Translations under genes and position numbers: made by a program
Shown: one piece after another, positions 7,726 to 16,560 of the stretch
Layout of the letters: every line of letters starts with the position of its first letter
Numbering within the stretch: the first letter of the stretch is position 1
Assembly: GCA_947632125.1 (NCBI GenBank)
Contig: CANRNV010000010.1
Location: 1-40,707 of the forward strand
Length of the DNA stretch: 40,707 nt
Origin: an uncultured Clostridia bacterium
GTDB lineage: Bacteria; Bacillota; Clostridia; Christensenellales; Pumilibacteraceae
Reading direction: 5' to 3'
Notes under the pieces: model-generated
Databases searched by the model: none
What the model saw: only the letters and a program-made list of their open reading frames with translations
Told to the model about the DNA's origin: nothing

Positions 7726-10700
7726 GTGAGCAAACATCATCGAGGCGGTCGACCCGTTCTCGTCAAGAAAACGAATGACGTCAGCGGTTCGGAAAAAACA
7801 ACAGATTGGGAAGAGAAACCTCTCGACACCGATAATGCCGACATCGGTCAAACCGAAGAAGCGGCAACCGAAGCGGAAGCGGTAGTCGAAGAAGCAACTC
7901 CCGAAGTAGCGGCAACCGAAGAAGTAACTCCCGATGCGGAAGCGGCAACCGAAGAGGCAACTCCCGAAGCGGAAGCGGCAACCGAAGAAGCAACTCCCGA
8001 AGCGGAAGCAACAACCGAAGAAGCGGCTCCCGAAACGGAAGCGGCAATCGAAGAGGCAACTCCCGAAGCGGAAGCGGCAGCCGAAGAGGCGGCTCCCGAA
8101 ACAGCGGCAGTCGAGGAAGCGGCTCCCGAAGAAGCGGCAACCGAAGAAGCGGCTCCCGAAGCGGAAGTAACAGCCGAAGCAAACACATTTGACACCGAAA
8201 GCGGTCAAATGGCATTTATCGAGGGCGTCACAGCGGTGGAGAATAAGGAGGAGGAAACTCCCGTCGAAGAGAACACCGACATTCACCCGCAACAAATAGG
8301 CTTTGCGGACGAAAAGAAAGAAGAGGGCGCCGAGAAAGTGAAAAAGGAAAAGGTCAAAAAAGCAAAGACCGAGAAGCCGATGGATAAGACCAAGAAAAAG
8401 CGAGGTTTTTGCTTCCATTGTTGCATGTCGCTCGTAATATTCAATTTCGCGTGCACGCTTATACTTTTGTGCGTGGGTTGGATAATGGGCGACCAATACT
8501 GTCGTCGTCAACTCGGGCTTTCGCTCGGCGAAACTTTCGGCGTATATACGGGCTTGACGAATTCGAGTAGCAAGATGGTCACCAATAGGTACGCCGAAAC
8601 CGACGAACAGGGCTTTTACGATAGACTCGGCAAGGCGTTGCTCCTAAAAGACGGCGCGCTCGACGGCGAGAAATTCAAGCAGACATTGAGCGACGGGATT
8701 TCGGAAGCGGTCGGCTACGAAAATCCGGAAGAGGGCGATATAGGCGACGCGATGTTGGATTTTGCGGTCGATGCGCTTAAAAGGGAAAACCTCGATATGG
8801 GCAGGATCAACGACCTCGACCTCGACGATCCCGAAGCAACGATCATCACCATAACCGACAAACAGCTTGCGGCGTTCCTCAACGGAATTGTTGCGGCGGC
8901 AGCCGACAATCTGCTTACCGAGATGTTGGATACCCCCGAAAATAGGGACATAGGTATCGATCCCGACAAGCTTGACTTTAAGGAGTACGTCAAACTCGAC
9001 CAGATCATATTTATCGATGACGACAAAACCGCCGACACGCTCCGAGCGACCGTATCGGTTCGTTTCGGCAAGGCGTTAAGCGATATGAAAGCCGCCATCG
9101 ACATGGATAAGTTCAGCGAGAATTTGCTTGCCGACGCGCCCGATCAAGTCAAGAGCATTGCAAAATCGTTCTCAGGTATGATGTTCAGCCTCGCAAGGAG
9201 CATTTTGCCGAGCGCATTGTATCTTACCGTAGACATTCCGCTAAGCGATACGTCCGTATCTCCCACGATCTACATCAACAACATGGGCAAGGGAAAGATG
9301 GACAATTTCTACCACCTTATGAACAAGGTCGGCGTCGACATCAAGGGCGAGATAGACAAGGTCTTTGTCGCCGACGACGGCGCGGTCAAGTCGGTCATCG
9401 ACAGCATAAACTCGACGGTGGATATCGAGGAGATGATCACCCCGGGCGCGATGAGAGCCGACATATACGATATATTGATAGGAGTTACAAAACTCAATTA
9501 CGACGTGGTTGACGGCGTGGAAACGCTTAAACCGCAGTCCGAGCGTATAACTTCATCCGACATTTTGGGCTCGCTCCGCCTCTTACTCAGCGACGGCAAG
9601 CAGTATAAGGATGAGTTCAGCAGGCTCGATTACAGCTACAAAAGCTACGATATCGACAGCGACGGCAAGATCGTTTTGCCGAGCAGCAAAGACGAAATGG
9701 CAAAGAGGTATCAGCGTGTTACGGGCGAGGAGCTCGACAGACTGATCGACAAGTACGAAGAGGAGATCTTGCTTGCCTTTGCGGACGCCTACGGCTTAAA
9801 GACCACGATCTCGCATCCGAACGACGGCTACGACCTCGAGGACATCATCGACACTTTCCGAGGCGGAGATCTTTCGGCGGACGACATCCAAAAGATGTTC
9901 GACACCGAAAAGCTTCGACAGGTCATTTGCGGCGAGGCGGAGGGCATCGAACTCAACGACAGGGAGATAGCGGCTCTGTTTGCCAAAATGCTTCCCACTC
10001 TTTTGGAAGAGGCGGATGCCGGTATAGCGCCGTCCGATGTCAACATCGAGTTTATCGACCTCGAAGAAAAGAACGGTCACAACTTCCTTAATATAGCGTT
10101 AAGCTTGAATTTGCGTTCGCTCTTCGATTCGTTTGACGTGGACGAAAAAGTAAGCAAACTTATAGGCAATCTTTTAGCCGACGATTTCGTAATAACGCTC
10201 GGCGTTGACATCACTCTCGGCGCAACCGAAAGAGAGCGCTCGACGGTTATGTTCAACGGCGTCAAGGCGGAAGCGCTCGACAACCTGATGCGTGCGCTCG
10301 GCGTGTTCAAGGACGAAAACGACAACAGCCTCACGCTCGGTGAGTTCCTCGACGACAGCGTGTTGAGCGGCGTAAGGGAAGTTATCGACCAATTGTACGA
10401 AAACCTGCCGGGACTTAAACTCAAAGAGTCCGACCTTGTATTCCCCGACGTGTTCAGGATTGTTTCGGACCTCATCGTAGAGCAGTATCCCGACATGGAA
10501 CCCGAGGAGTTCAAGAGCGCGCTTCAAGTCGTATTTAAGGAGAACCCGCTTACGTCGGACGGAGCAATGTCAGTATATATCGACGGCAGCTTCGACGATT
10601 ACATCGCAAGGAGCGAAAAGGCGGTACTAAGCGAACTTTACTCCAAGTACGGCATAAGCAACGAAAACGGCAACAAAGAGTACAGCTTGGCGCAGATGCT

Positions 10701-12066
10701 CGCCATAATCGGTATCGGCGACAAGACCAAACTCGGCGTGACCGAGGATATCGACTTCCTCGGACTTGTAGACAAGGATATTCTCAAAGCAAATGCACTA
10801 AGTACCTCGGCGTCCTGGCAAAGCGACCTTAAAGTCGGGCTTACCAACAAGCCTTACGACGAGGACAACGACGGCTGCGATATGTTCTCGGCTGTCATCC
10901 GAACGGTTGTGTTCGACAGCGTCAACGTGGACTTCGGGGAACTCAGCGAGCAGTTCGACAAGGAAAGCTTGCTTTACGCCAAGATCTCCGAGAGCGACGG
11001 AAGCAGATATTTGACATTGGGCATAAAGCTTGGACTTAAAGAGCTGATCGGCGATACGCAAGAGGACTCTATGGAGAGTTTGATAGCCGACCTTTTGCCC
11101 GAAACCGTTCTTGTCGAACTTAAAGCCGACATAACGGTCGGACGAACGGAGGGATTTAACGACGCCGTCATCATCAACAAAAACGAATCCAAGACGCAAA
11201 GCTTGCTCGACCTACTTAATACGCTTGAAATCGACATCGATATCGAGCGGAACCTGTTGGCTGCATGCGACGGCGTGCGCTCGGCATTCGCGGAGATCGA
11301 CGACAACTTCAAGGGTATAGAGTATGACACCGCCAATTCCGTCGTAAAACTGCCCGACATATTCACGTTCCTTACAGATACCGTTTGCACCGAGCCCGAA
11401 ACTACGCCCGAAGCCGTCAAGAGCGCGCTTCAAGGCTTGTATTCGTCGGATGGCGTCATTCGCAACAGCGTCGAAAGCAACGTAATAGGCGATGAAAGAG
11501 CCTTGGCTCAGTTCATTATCGAAGCCGCAACCAATGGCGTTAGCGATAGGAAGTTCGGCGCCGCCGTAAATTATATGGCTAAGTCCGAGCACGCAAAGAT
11601 AGGCGAGATCGAGCAGTTCAGTATCCTTGCAAGCGGCGGAAAGGGAGCCAATCAACAGGCGGATAGGCAGCTGCTTAATGGGCTGGGCTATACGTTGGAT
11701 ACGAATAAGACCTACGTATTGCTTACCGTCCACATCGACAGCGATGAGATCATAGGCGGCGACAATAGCCTAGCCGGCGTCGTTCCGAACGATATGTATA
11801 TCACCTTTATCCTTGAATACAGGGCAAATCGATTTATTTTAAGCGACTTTGTAATTAACAATATGAGCCTCGGCGCAAAGGAAGCGCTTATGGATCTTAT
11901 CGGTATCGATCAATCTTCCGGCTCGATAAGCGAGCAAGCGGACAGCAGTATGTCTGTCGTCAACGAATTGCTCGGTAGGTTCATTACGGGCTCGGGATCG
12001 CACGGCTTTGCAGACCCGACCGATTCGGGAACGACCGTAAGAGGCGTGTACAAAGTAAACAGGTAA
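7726..12066 (+). CDS. Giant single-pass membrane protein with acidic N-terminal repeat and recurring extracellular unit
   Basis: 1446 residues, no recognised family name. The start is GTG 7726, 9 bases after an AAAGGAG site. In order: a short basic tip; a Glu/Ala/Thr/Pro repeat (about residues 44-150); a Lys-rich stretch (about 195-226); one hydrophobic helix (about 227-255); then about 1190 residues. The Lys-rich block before the helix predicts an N-in topology with the bulk outside. The outer part contains a recurring unit. Its best landmark is a strand-strand-helix segment (a DIPL/DITLG/DITVG strand, an INN or FNG turn, then a Leu-rich helix) at about 497-538, 820-862 and 1127-1170, with a weaker copy near 1355-1395. 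LTVDI-type amphipathic strands and openings such as ITDKQLAAFLN vaguely recall DUF2140/TULIP lipid-binding folds, a guess only. It has its own promoter and terminator. Confidence 0.7.
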   Translation: MSKHHRGGRPVLVKKTNDVSGSEKTTDWEEKPLDTDNADIGQTEEAATEAEAVVEEATPEVAATEEVTPDAEAATEEATPEAEAATEEATPEAEATTEEAAPETEAAIEEATPEAEAAAEEAAPETAAVEEAAPEEAATEEAAPEAEVTAEANTFDTESGQMAFIEGVTAVENKEEETPVEENTDIHPQQIGFADEKKEEGAEKVKKEKVKKAKTEKPMDKTKKKRGFCFHCCMSLVIFNFACTLILLCVGWIMGDQYCRRQLGLSLGETFGVYTGLTNSSSKMVTNRYAETDEQGFYDRLGKALLLKDGALDGEKFKQTLSDGISEAVGYENPEEGDIGDAMLDFAVDALKRENLDMGRINDLDLDDPEATIITITDKQLAAFLNGIVAAAADNLLTEMLDTPENRDIGIDPDKLDFKEYVKLDQIIFIDDDKTADTLRATVSVRFGKALSDMKAAIDMDKFSENLLADAPDQVKSIAKSFSGMMFSLARSILPSALYLTVDIPLSDTSVSPTIYINNMGKGKMDNFYHLMNKVGVDIKGEIDKVFVADDGAVKSVIDSINSTVDIEEMITPGAMRADIYDILIGVTKLNYDVVDGVETLKPQSERITSSDILGSLRLLLSDGKQYKDEFSRLDYSYKSYDIDSDGKIVLPSSKDEMAKRYQRVTGEELDRLIDKYEEEILLAFADAYGLKTTISHPNDGYDLEDIIDTFRGGDLSADDIQKMFDTEKLRQVICGEAEGIELNDREIAALFAKMLPTLLEEADAGIAPSDVNIEFIDLEEKNGHNFLNIALSLNLRSLFDSFDVDEKVSKLIGNLLADDFVITLGVDITLGATERERSTVMFNGVKAEALDNLMRALGVFKDENDNSLTLGEFLDDSVLSGVREVIDQLYENLPGLKLKESDLVFPDVFRIVSDLIVEQYPDMEPEEFKSALQVVFKENPLTSDGAMSVYIDGSFDDYIARSEKAVLSELYSKYGISNENGNKEYSLAQMLAIIGIGDKTKLGVTEDIDFLGLVDKDILKANALSTSASWQSDLKVGLTNKPYDEDNDGCDMFSAVIRTVVFDSVNVDFGELSEQFDKESLLYAKISESDGSRYLTLGIKLGLKELIGDTQEDSMESLIADLLPETVLVELKADITVGRTEGFNDAVIINKNESKTQSLLDLLNTLEIDIDIERNLLAACDGVRSAFAEIDDNFKGIEYDTANSVVKLPDIFTFLTDTVCTEPETTPEAVKSALQGLYSSDGVIRNSVESNVIGDERALAQFIIEAATNGVSDRKFGAAVNYMAKSEHAKIGEIEQFSILASGGKGANQQADRQLLNGLGYTLDTNKTYVLLTVHIDSDEIIGGDNSLAGVVPNDMYITFILEYRANRFILSDFVINNMSLGAKEALMDLIGIDQSSGSISEQADSSMSVVNELLGRFITGSGSHGFADPTDSGTTVRGVYKVNR
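7855..8175 (+). repeat. Degenerate tandem repeat encoding the Glu/Ala/Thr/Pro tract
   Basis: About ten imperfect copies of a roughly 30-base unit encode variants of EEATPEAEAAT. All indels are multiples of three, so the frame is kept. Such tracts can change length by slippage. The protein product should be a disordered, strongly acidic cytoplasmic arm. Confidence 0.8.
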
Positions 12067-12108
12067 GCCGAAAAGCAAAAATCAAAATGCACCCGATTTA
12101 GGGCTGAG

Positions 12109-12145
12109 AAAAACAGTAAGTTCAAAAAGAATTTACTGTTTTTTT
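12109..12145 (+). terminator. Intrinsic terminator after the large membrane protein
   Basis: An A-rich arm containing ACAGTAA (12109-12119) pairs with 12133-12143, with a 13-base loop, and runs into seven T. The stem is also A-rich on its left side, so it could work in both directions. Confidence 0.75.
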
Positions 12146-12281
12146 GTACCGTATTTTGGAGTTTAACACAAATTTTATCAAATCAACAGATAAACGACAA
12201 TAAAACGCTTGCGATTTATAGTACAATATAATCGTAAAATCGGATAACATACAGACAAATACGCAGGCAAGGAGAACAAAA

Positions 12282-14918
12282 ATGAAAAAGAAATTGTCGG
12301 TAGTATTTTTATCGCTCATAGCGATATTTTCGCTTACATTTACCGCTTGTAACGATCCGTCAGAGCCGAACGATCCGATCGAACATAGGCACAGCTTTTC
12401 GTCCGTTTGGTCGTATAACGAAAGCGAGCACTTCCACAAGTGCGACGGCTGCGAGGAAACCGAGGACAACGCCGCCCATACATATAAGGACGGCATATGT
12501 ACCGTGTGCGGATACAAAGATCCCGAGGAAGAAAAGCCCGAACATAAGCACAACTTCTCGTCCGATTGGTCGTATAACGCCGATGAGCATTTCCATAAGT
12601 GCGAGGGTTGCGAGGAAAGAAAGGACAACGCCGCCCATACCTATAAGGACGGCGTATGTACCGAGTGCGGGTACGAAGAGCCCGAGGAAGAAAAGCCCGA
12701 ACATAAACACAACTTTTCCTCCGAATGGTCTTTTAACGCCGATGAACACTTCCATAAGTGCGAGGGCTGCGAGGAAAGAAAGGACAACGCCGCCCATATA
12801 TATGAGGACGATAAATGCACGATATGCGGATATGTACGCAAGCCCTCGGAGGGGTTAAGCTATGAACTTAACGAGGATCGAAATTCGTATTCGGTAACGG
12901 GCACGGGCGAGTGTAAGGACAAAAATATCATTATTCCCGACACATATATGGATCTTCCCGTAACGAGCATAGGGGACAGGGCGTTTAATGGCTACCGTAA
13001 CTTGCAAAGCATACTTATCCCGAGCGGCGTAACGAGCATAGGGGACAGTGCTTTTATGGGCTGCGTCAATTTGGAGAGCATCGAGATTCCGAGCGGCGTA
13101 ACGAGCATAGGGGGCGGAGCGTTCGGCGGATGTACCAACCTATCGTACTACGAGGATGAAAACGCAAGATACTTGGGCGGCAGTCAAAACGAACACTTGG
13201 TACTTGTCGGCGTAAAGGATATTTCGGCAGCGACATTTACTATCCCCAAGGAAACGAAGATAATTTACGACGAGGCGTTCAGCGGTTGTTCGGCTTTGCA
13301 AAGCATGGATCTATCGGGCGTAACCTGTATAGGCAATAAGGCGTTCCGCGACTGTATCGGCTTAAAAGCCGTTGTTATCGGAGCCGACGTTGTTCGCATA
13401 GGCGACAATGCGTTCGATCTATGCTATAAGCTTATTGAGGTGCGCAACAATTCGAGCCTCAATATCGAAGTCGGCTCCAAAGAGAACGGGTCGGCGGGCT
13501 ATTACGCAAAGAATATATACAGTGACGATAACGGCGGCAGTAAGATAAAGGAGTATCAAGGCTATTCGTTTTATACGGACGAAGAAAACAAAAGCTATTT
13601 GCTCGGCTACAACGGCTCCGAAACGAATATAACTCTTCCCGACAATTTCAATGGCGGCGATTACGTATTTTACGACTATGCGTTTGCTTGGCGCTCCGAC
13701 CTACAAAGCATCGAGATCCCGAGCGGAATAACCGACATAGGGTATCATGCGTTTTACAGGTGCAGCAGCTTGCAGAGCGTAATTATAGGCGACGGCGTAA
13801 CGAGCATAGGAAACAGCACTTTCTACGGCTGCTCCGACTTGCGGAAAATAAAAATCGGAGCGGGCGTAACAAGCATAGATTTTCAGGCGTTCGCCGAGTG
13901 TGCAAGTTTGCGTATAGTGGATATAGGCGAAAATGTAACCAAGATCGGCGGCAAGGCATTTTCCGGTTGCGTCAATTTGCTCAGTGTAAAACTTCCCCTT
14001 AGCCTGACGAGCATAGGGTTCGAGGCGTTCGGCGGTTGTTACAGGCTGATAGAGATATGCAACAATTCGCACATCTATATACGGGCGGGCTCGGAAGAAA
14101 ACGGCAGTATAGGCTACTACGCAAGGAACATTTACAATGACAGAAACGGCGTCACCAAAATAATAGAAGAGGAAGGATATTCGTTTTATATAGACAAAAA
14201 CAAGAACGAAAGGTATTTGCTTAGCTACTACGGCACCGAAACGGATCTTGTTCTGCCCAAATATATTACAAGTAACGCTTACGACATTTACGATTACGCG
14301 TTCCGAGATCGTACCGACTTGCAAAGTATCGTAATGGACGGAGCCATAAAGTATATAAGAACCGAAGCGTTCAGCGGCTGCACGAACTTGCAAAGCGTTC
14401 GGTTGCCGAACGGCTTGATAAGTATAGGTGACGGCGCCTTTTCGGGTTGCGCAAGCTTACAAGGTATCGAATTGAATGAAATGCTGACCGGCATAGGGGC
14501 AAATGCATTCAGCGGTTGCGGCTTGAAAAGTATCAACATCCCCGTAAGAGTGGCAAAGATAGGAAGCGGAGCGTTTCGCGGTTGCGCCGCCTTGCAAAGC
14601 GTGACGATCCCCGATTTTGCATTGAGCATAGGCGACAGCGCGTTCGAAGATTGTACGAGCTTATGCAGCGTTGTGATCGGTGAGTATACAAACAGCTTGG
14701 GTAAGTATTTGTTCGAAAATTGCACCGCCTTGCAAATGATATACTATCATGGAACGCCGCAAGAGTGGAAGCAAATAAAGAAAGATGGTTACAATAACGT
14801 TTTGCTCGAAACGCCGATAAGCTACTATTCGGCAAGCGATCCGAGGAACGGCGACAACTACAATCCGTCGCTAAGCTATTGGCATTACGAAAACGAAGAG
14901 ATAGTCGTTTGGGACTAA
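12282..14918 (+). CDS. BspA-type leucine-rich-repeat surface lipoprotein with Cys/His-rich repeats
   Basis: An 878-residue lipoprotein: MKKK, a hydrophobic run and a cysteine at about residue 23 (FTAC lipobox). Residues 35-187 hold three tandem 53-residue units, each with an HFHKC-x-GC motif and a CT-x-CG motif (four Cys plus several His), which look metal-binding or redox-active. From about 190 to 840 come many LRR_5 repeats of the form VTSIGDSAF-x-GC-x-L-x-S-I-x-IPSG. The array is interrupted twice (about 383-465 and 589-675) by a matching non-LRR island with an NGS-x-GYYA core. BspA-like proteins sit on the cell surface and often mediate adhesion, but the partner is unknown. A GGAG site precedes the ATG. 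A TATAAT at 12227-12232 could be the -10 element; its -35 is poor. Confidence 0.85.
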   Translation: MKKKLSVVFLSLIAIFSLTFTACNDPSEPNDPIEHRHSFSSVWSYNESEHFHKCDGCEETEDNAAHTYKDGICTVCGYKDPEEEKPEHKHNFSSDWSYNADEHFHKCEGCEERKDNAAHTYKDGVCTECGYEEPEEEKPEHKHNFSSEWSFNADEHFHKCEGCEERKDNAAHIYEDDKCTICGYVRKPSEGLSYELNEDRNSYSVTGTGECKDKNIIIPDTYMDLPVTSIGDRAFNGYRNLQSILIPSGVTSIGDSAFMGCVNLESIEIPSGVTSIGGGAFGGCTNLSYYEDENARYLGGSQNEHLVLVGVKDISAATFTIPKETKIIYDEAFSGCSALQSMDLSGVTCIGNKAFRDCIGLKAVVIGADVVRIGDNAFDLCYKLIEVRNNSSLNIEVGSKENGSAGYYAKNIYSDDNGGSKIKEYQGYSFYTDEENKSYLLGYNGSETNITLPDNFNGGDYVFYDYAFAWRSDLQSIEIPSGITDIGYHAFYRCSSLQSVIIGDGVTSIGNSTFYGCSDLRKIKIGAGVTSIDFQAFAECASLRIVDIGENVTKIGGKAFSGCVNLLSVKLPLSLTSIGFEAFGGCYRLIEICNNSHIYIRAGSEENGSIGYYARNIYNDRNGVTKIIEEEGYSFYIDKNKNERYLLSYYGTETDLVLPKYITSNAYDIYDYAFRDRTDLQSIVMDGAIKYIRTEAFSGCTNLQSVRLPNGLISIGDGAFSGCASLQGIELNEMLTGIGANAFSGCGLKSINIPVRVAKIGSGAFRGCAALQSVTIPDFALSIGDSAFEDCTSLCSVVIGEYTNSLGKYLFENCTALQMIYYHGTPQEWKQIKKDGYNNVLLETPISYYSASDPRNGDNYNPSLSYWHYENEEIVVWD
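12384..12840 (+). repeat. Three tandem 159-bp repeats (Cys/His-rich units)
   Basis: Units begin at 12384, 12543 and 12702 with the same CATA-CACA opening, exactly 159 bases apart. Units 2 and 3 are nearly identical while unit 1 and the end of unit 3 are more diverged. This suggests duplication by unequal recombination with the frame preserved (53 codons). Confidence 0.85.
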
Positions 14919-15032
14919 ACATGGGGTCCGAATATATCGTACGCCGTGCTGCATATAAAAATTCGATATTCCGATTTGACGTGGCAAAAAGCGGCATCGC
15001 AATGAGATAAAGCGAAAGCCGCGAGGCGAAAA

Positions 15033-15055
15033 GCCACGTGGCAGTACCGCGTGGC
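15033..15055. repeat. Inverted-repeat cluster between convergent genes
   Basis: The 163-base gap between the convergent LRR and PRC-barrel genes holds a 10-base palindrome, GCCACGTGGC (15033-15042), whose left arm can also pair with CGTGGC around 15050-15055. Three loose copies of CG-x-GGC-x-AAAAG recur between 14977 and 15062. T tracts are short, so it is at best a weak bidirectional terminator. Confidence 0.35.
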
Positions 15056-15080
15056 GAAAAGGGCGTGCAAAAAGGGTGGA

Positions 15081-15710
15081 TTAAAGCGAATTGAGGGCGA
15101 GGATGACGAGTTTGCCCTCGGTTTTAGCGAGGCTTATCGTGTCGCCCGTTATCTTTTCGCCCGCGTGGGCTATGATTTTTCCGTCGGAAGCCGTGATCGT
15201 ACGTTGCAACTTTTTTCCGAGAAGAAAGTCGTACGAGGGGGCGAAGCGTTTGGGCGGGAGGGGCTTTTGTGCCCGAGGACGCTTTGTCGTTTTGAGGCGG
15301 ATAGGCTTAGCACCGTCGTTGACGATAAGCACGTTGCCCGCCGAGAGCAGCTTGCCTGCCTCGATGTTGCCGCTGTCGAGCACAAATTCGACCGTTTTCA
15401 GTCCATCCATAATTATGTCGGTGACCTTGCCGAGCAGCTTGCCGTTTTGGTTAAAGACGTAGCTGTTGACGGGGCTTTTGAGCCCGACGGGGGTATCGAG
15501 CAGTTCGCCGCCCATCGTAACCGCCGCGTCGCCGCTGATATTGACCTTGCTTAGCGGGAAGAACTTGATTTCCTCATCCTCGGTGAATAGCTTTATCAAG
15601 GTGCCTTTAAGACATTTTTCGTCGAAGTAAAGATTTGCAACGGTGCCAAGCAGGTTTGCCGAGGCAAGGTCGATAAGCGGCTTGCCGAGAAGGTCACTTA
15701 CGTTATACAT
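15081..15710 (-). CDS. PRC-barrel domain protein
   Basis: A 209-residue cytoplasmic protein with two PRC-barrel-like halves. The first (about residues 1-80) starts MYNVSDLLGKPLIDL and continues into a small beta barrel. The second (about 85-130) contains the NGKLLGKVTDIIMDG signature. A Lys/Arg/Pro-rich linker near 140-155 leads to a C-terminal beta segment. PRC barrels bind RNA-processing or photosynthetic partners, and small Bacillota versions (YlmC/YmxH type) occur near sporulation or division genes; no specific function is assignable here. A clear AAAGGAG site precedes the ATG. It diverges from the DUF1858-pth-mfd unit. Confidence 0.72.
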   Translation of the reverse strand: MYNVSDLLGKPLIDLASANLLGTVANLYFDEKCLKGTLIKLFTEDEEIKFFPLSKVNISGDAAVTMGGELLDTPVGLKSPVNSYVFNQNGKLLGKVTDIIMDGLKTVEFVLDSGNIEAGKLLSAGNVLIVNDGAKPIRLKTTKRPRAQKPLPPKRFAPSYDFLLGKKLQRTITASDGKIIAHAGEKITGDTISLAKTEGKLVILALNSL

Positions 15711-15780
15711 AAAAATCGCTCCTTTATTTTTTACAATCTATTTTACCGCAAAAAGTGTCCGAATATTACTATAATTTAAT

Positions 15781-15809
15781 TTGACATTTTGCCGATTATT
15801 GGGTAAAAT
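15781..15809 (+). promoter_or_regulatory. Sigma-A type promoter for the DUF1858-pth-mfd operon
   Basis: TTGACA (15781-15786) and TAAAAT (15804-15809) are separated by 17 bases. A GGAGG site follows at about 15821, and the first ATG is at 15834. Confidence 0.8.
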
Positions 15810-15833
15810 AAAGATATATCGGAGGATAGAAAT

Positions 15834-16028
15834 ATGATAGACAAAAAAATGACAATTTACGAAGTTCTGCAACTCAAACCCGGCTGCGAAGATATCTTTT
15901 TCAGCTTTGGAATGCACTGTCTCGGCTGCCCGGTATCGAGAGGCGAATCTATCGAAGCCGCAGCCTCGGCGCACGGGATCGACGTAGACGCGCTTATAAA
16001 GGCGCTCAACGAGTTCGAGGTAAAATAA
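15834..16028 (+). CDS. DUF1858 domain protein (redox disulfide type)
   Basis: A 64-residue protein matching DUF1858, the small domain also found in hybrid-cluster-protein-associated redox disulfide proteins. It opens with MTIYEVLQLKPGCEDIFF, carries the paired cysteines CLGC (Cys29, Cys32) plus Cys18, and ends with the AHGIDVDALIKALN helix. The CxxC suggests a thiol or metal role, but the biochemical function is unknown to me. It is first in the operon, with a GGAGG site, and its stop is one base before the pth start; its last codons contain the pth ribosome site. Confidence 0.85.
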   Translation: MIDKKMTIYEVLQLKPGCEDIFFSFGMHCLGCPVSRGESIEAAASAHGIDVDALIKALNEFEVK

Positions 16029-16029
16029 A

Positions 16030-16560
16030 TTGAAAATCGTTGTCGGCCTCGGCAATTGCGAGGCAAGGTACGCCCATACTCATCACAATATGGGCTTTTT
16101 GGCTGTGGAATGTCTTGCGTCGAAGCTAAACGTAAAGTTCAAGACGAAAGAGTGCGAAAGCCTCGTCGCCAAGGCGTATATCGGCGGCGATACGATCGTC
16201 TTAGCCGAGCCGCAGACGTACATGAACCTTTCGGGCGTGGCGGTAAAGCAACTGCTTGCTAAATACAAGTGCGACATAAGCGACCTCATCGTGGTTTACG
16301 ACGACATCGACATTCCGCGTTACAGCCTAAGAGTGAGGCAAAGCGGCAGCGCGGGCACTCACAACGGGATGCGCAACATCATCGAGCTTATAAAAAGCGA
16401 GCAGTTCCCCCGTGTTCGGGTGGGTATAGGCAAGCCGCCCGAGGGAATGCCGCTCGTTGACTTCGTTCTCTGCGAGGTGCCCAAAAGCGACAGGGAGCAA
16501 ATGGCAAAGACCTTGGAAGCTGCCGCCGATGAGATTATCAAGCTTATATGTTCAAAGTAA
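16030..16560 (+). CDS. pth: Peptidyl-tRNA hydrolase
   Basis: Cleaves peptidyl-tRNA released from stalled ribosomes so the tRNA can be reused. The start is TTG 16030: a GAGG at 16017-16020 lies at the right distance, and the protein begins directly with KIVVGLGN as the family expects. Catalytic residues are visible: Asn8 in GLGN, the His of HHNMG near residue 19, Asn of TYMNLSG near 65, Asp of DDIDIP near 92 and Asn of GTHNGMRN near 112. The usual GNPG is changed to GNCE here. Length (176) is slightly below the usual 185-195. pth followed by mfd is a conserved Bacillota order (spoVC-mfd in Bacillus). Confidence 0.93.
   Translation: MKIVVGLGNCEARYAHTHHNMGFLAVECLASKLNVKFKTKECESLVAKAYIGGDTIVLAEPQTYMNLSGVAVKQLLAKYKCDISDLIVVYDDIDIPRYSLRVRQSGSAGTHNGMRNIIELIKSEQFPRVRVGIGKPPEGMPLVDFVLCEVPKSDREQMAKTLEAAADEIIKLICSK

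Noticed and set aside
6500..7726. Possible chromosomal origin near recF.
   Set aside because: There is no dnaA, dnaN or gyrB neighbour and no cluster of DnaA-box-like sequences in the gap after recF.
7781..8215. Opposite-strand open frames rich in Leu/Arg/Pro or Ala/Ser across the acidic repeat.
   Set aside because: They are only reverse readings of the GAA/GCG-rich repeat and have no start signals.
12384..12840. CRISPR-like array because of regularly spaced repeats.
   Set aside because: The 159-bp units are coding, in frame, and have no unique spacers.
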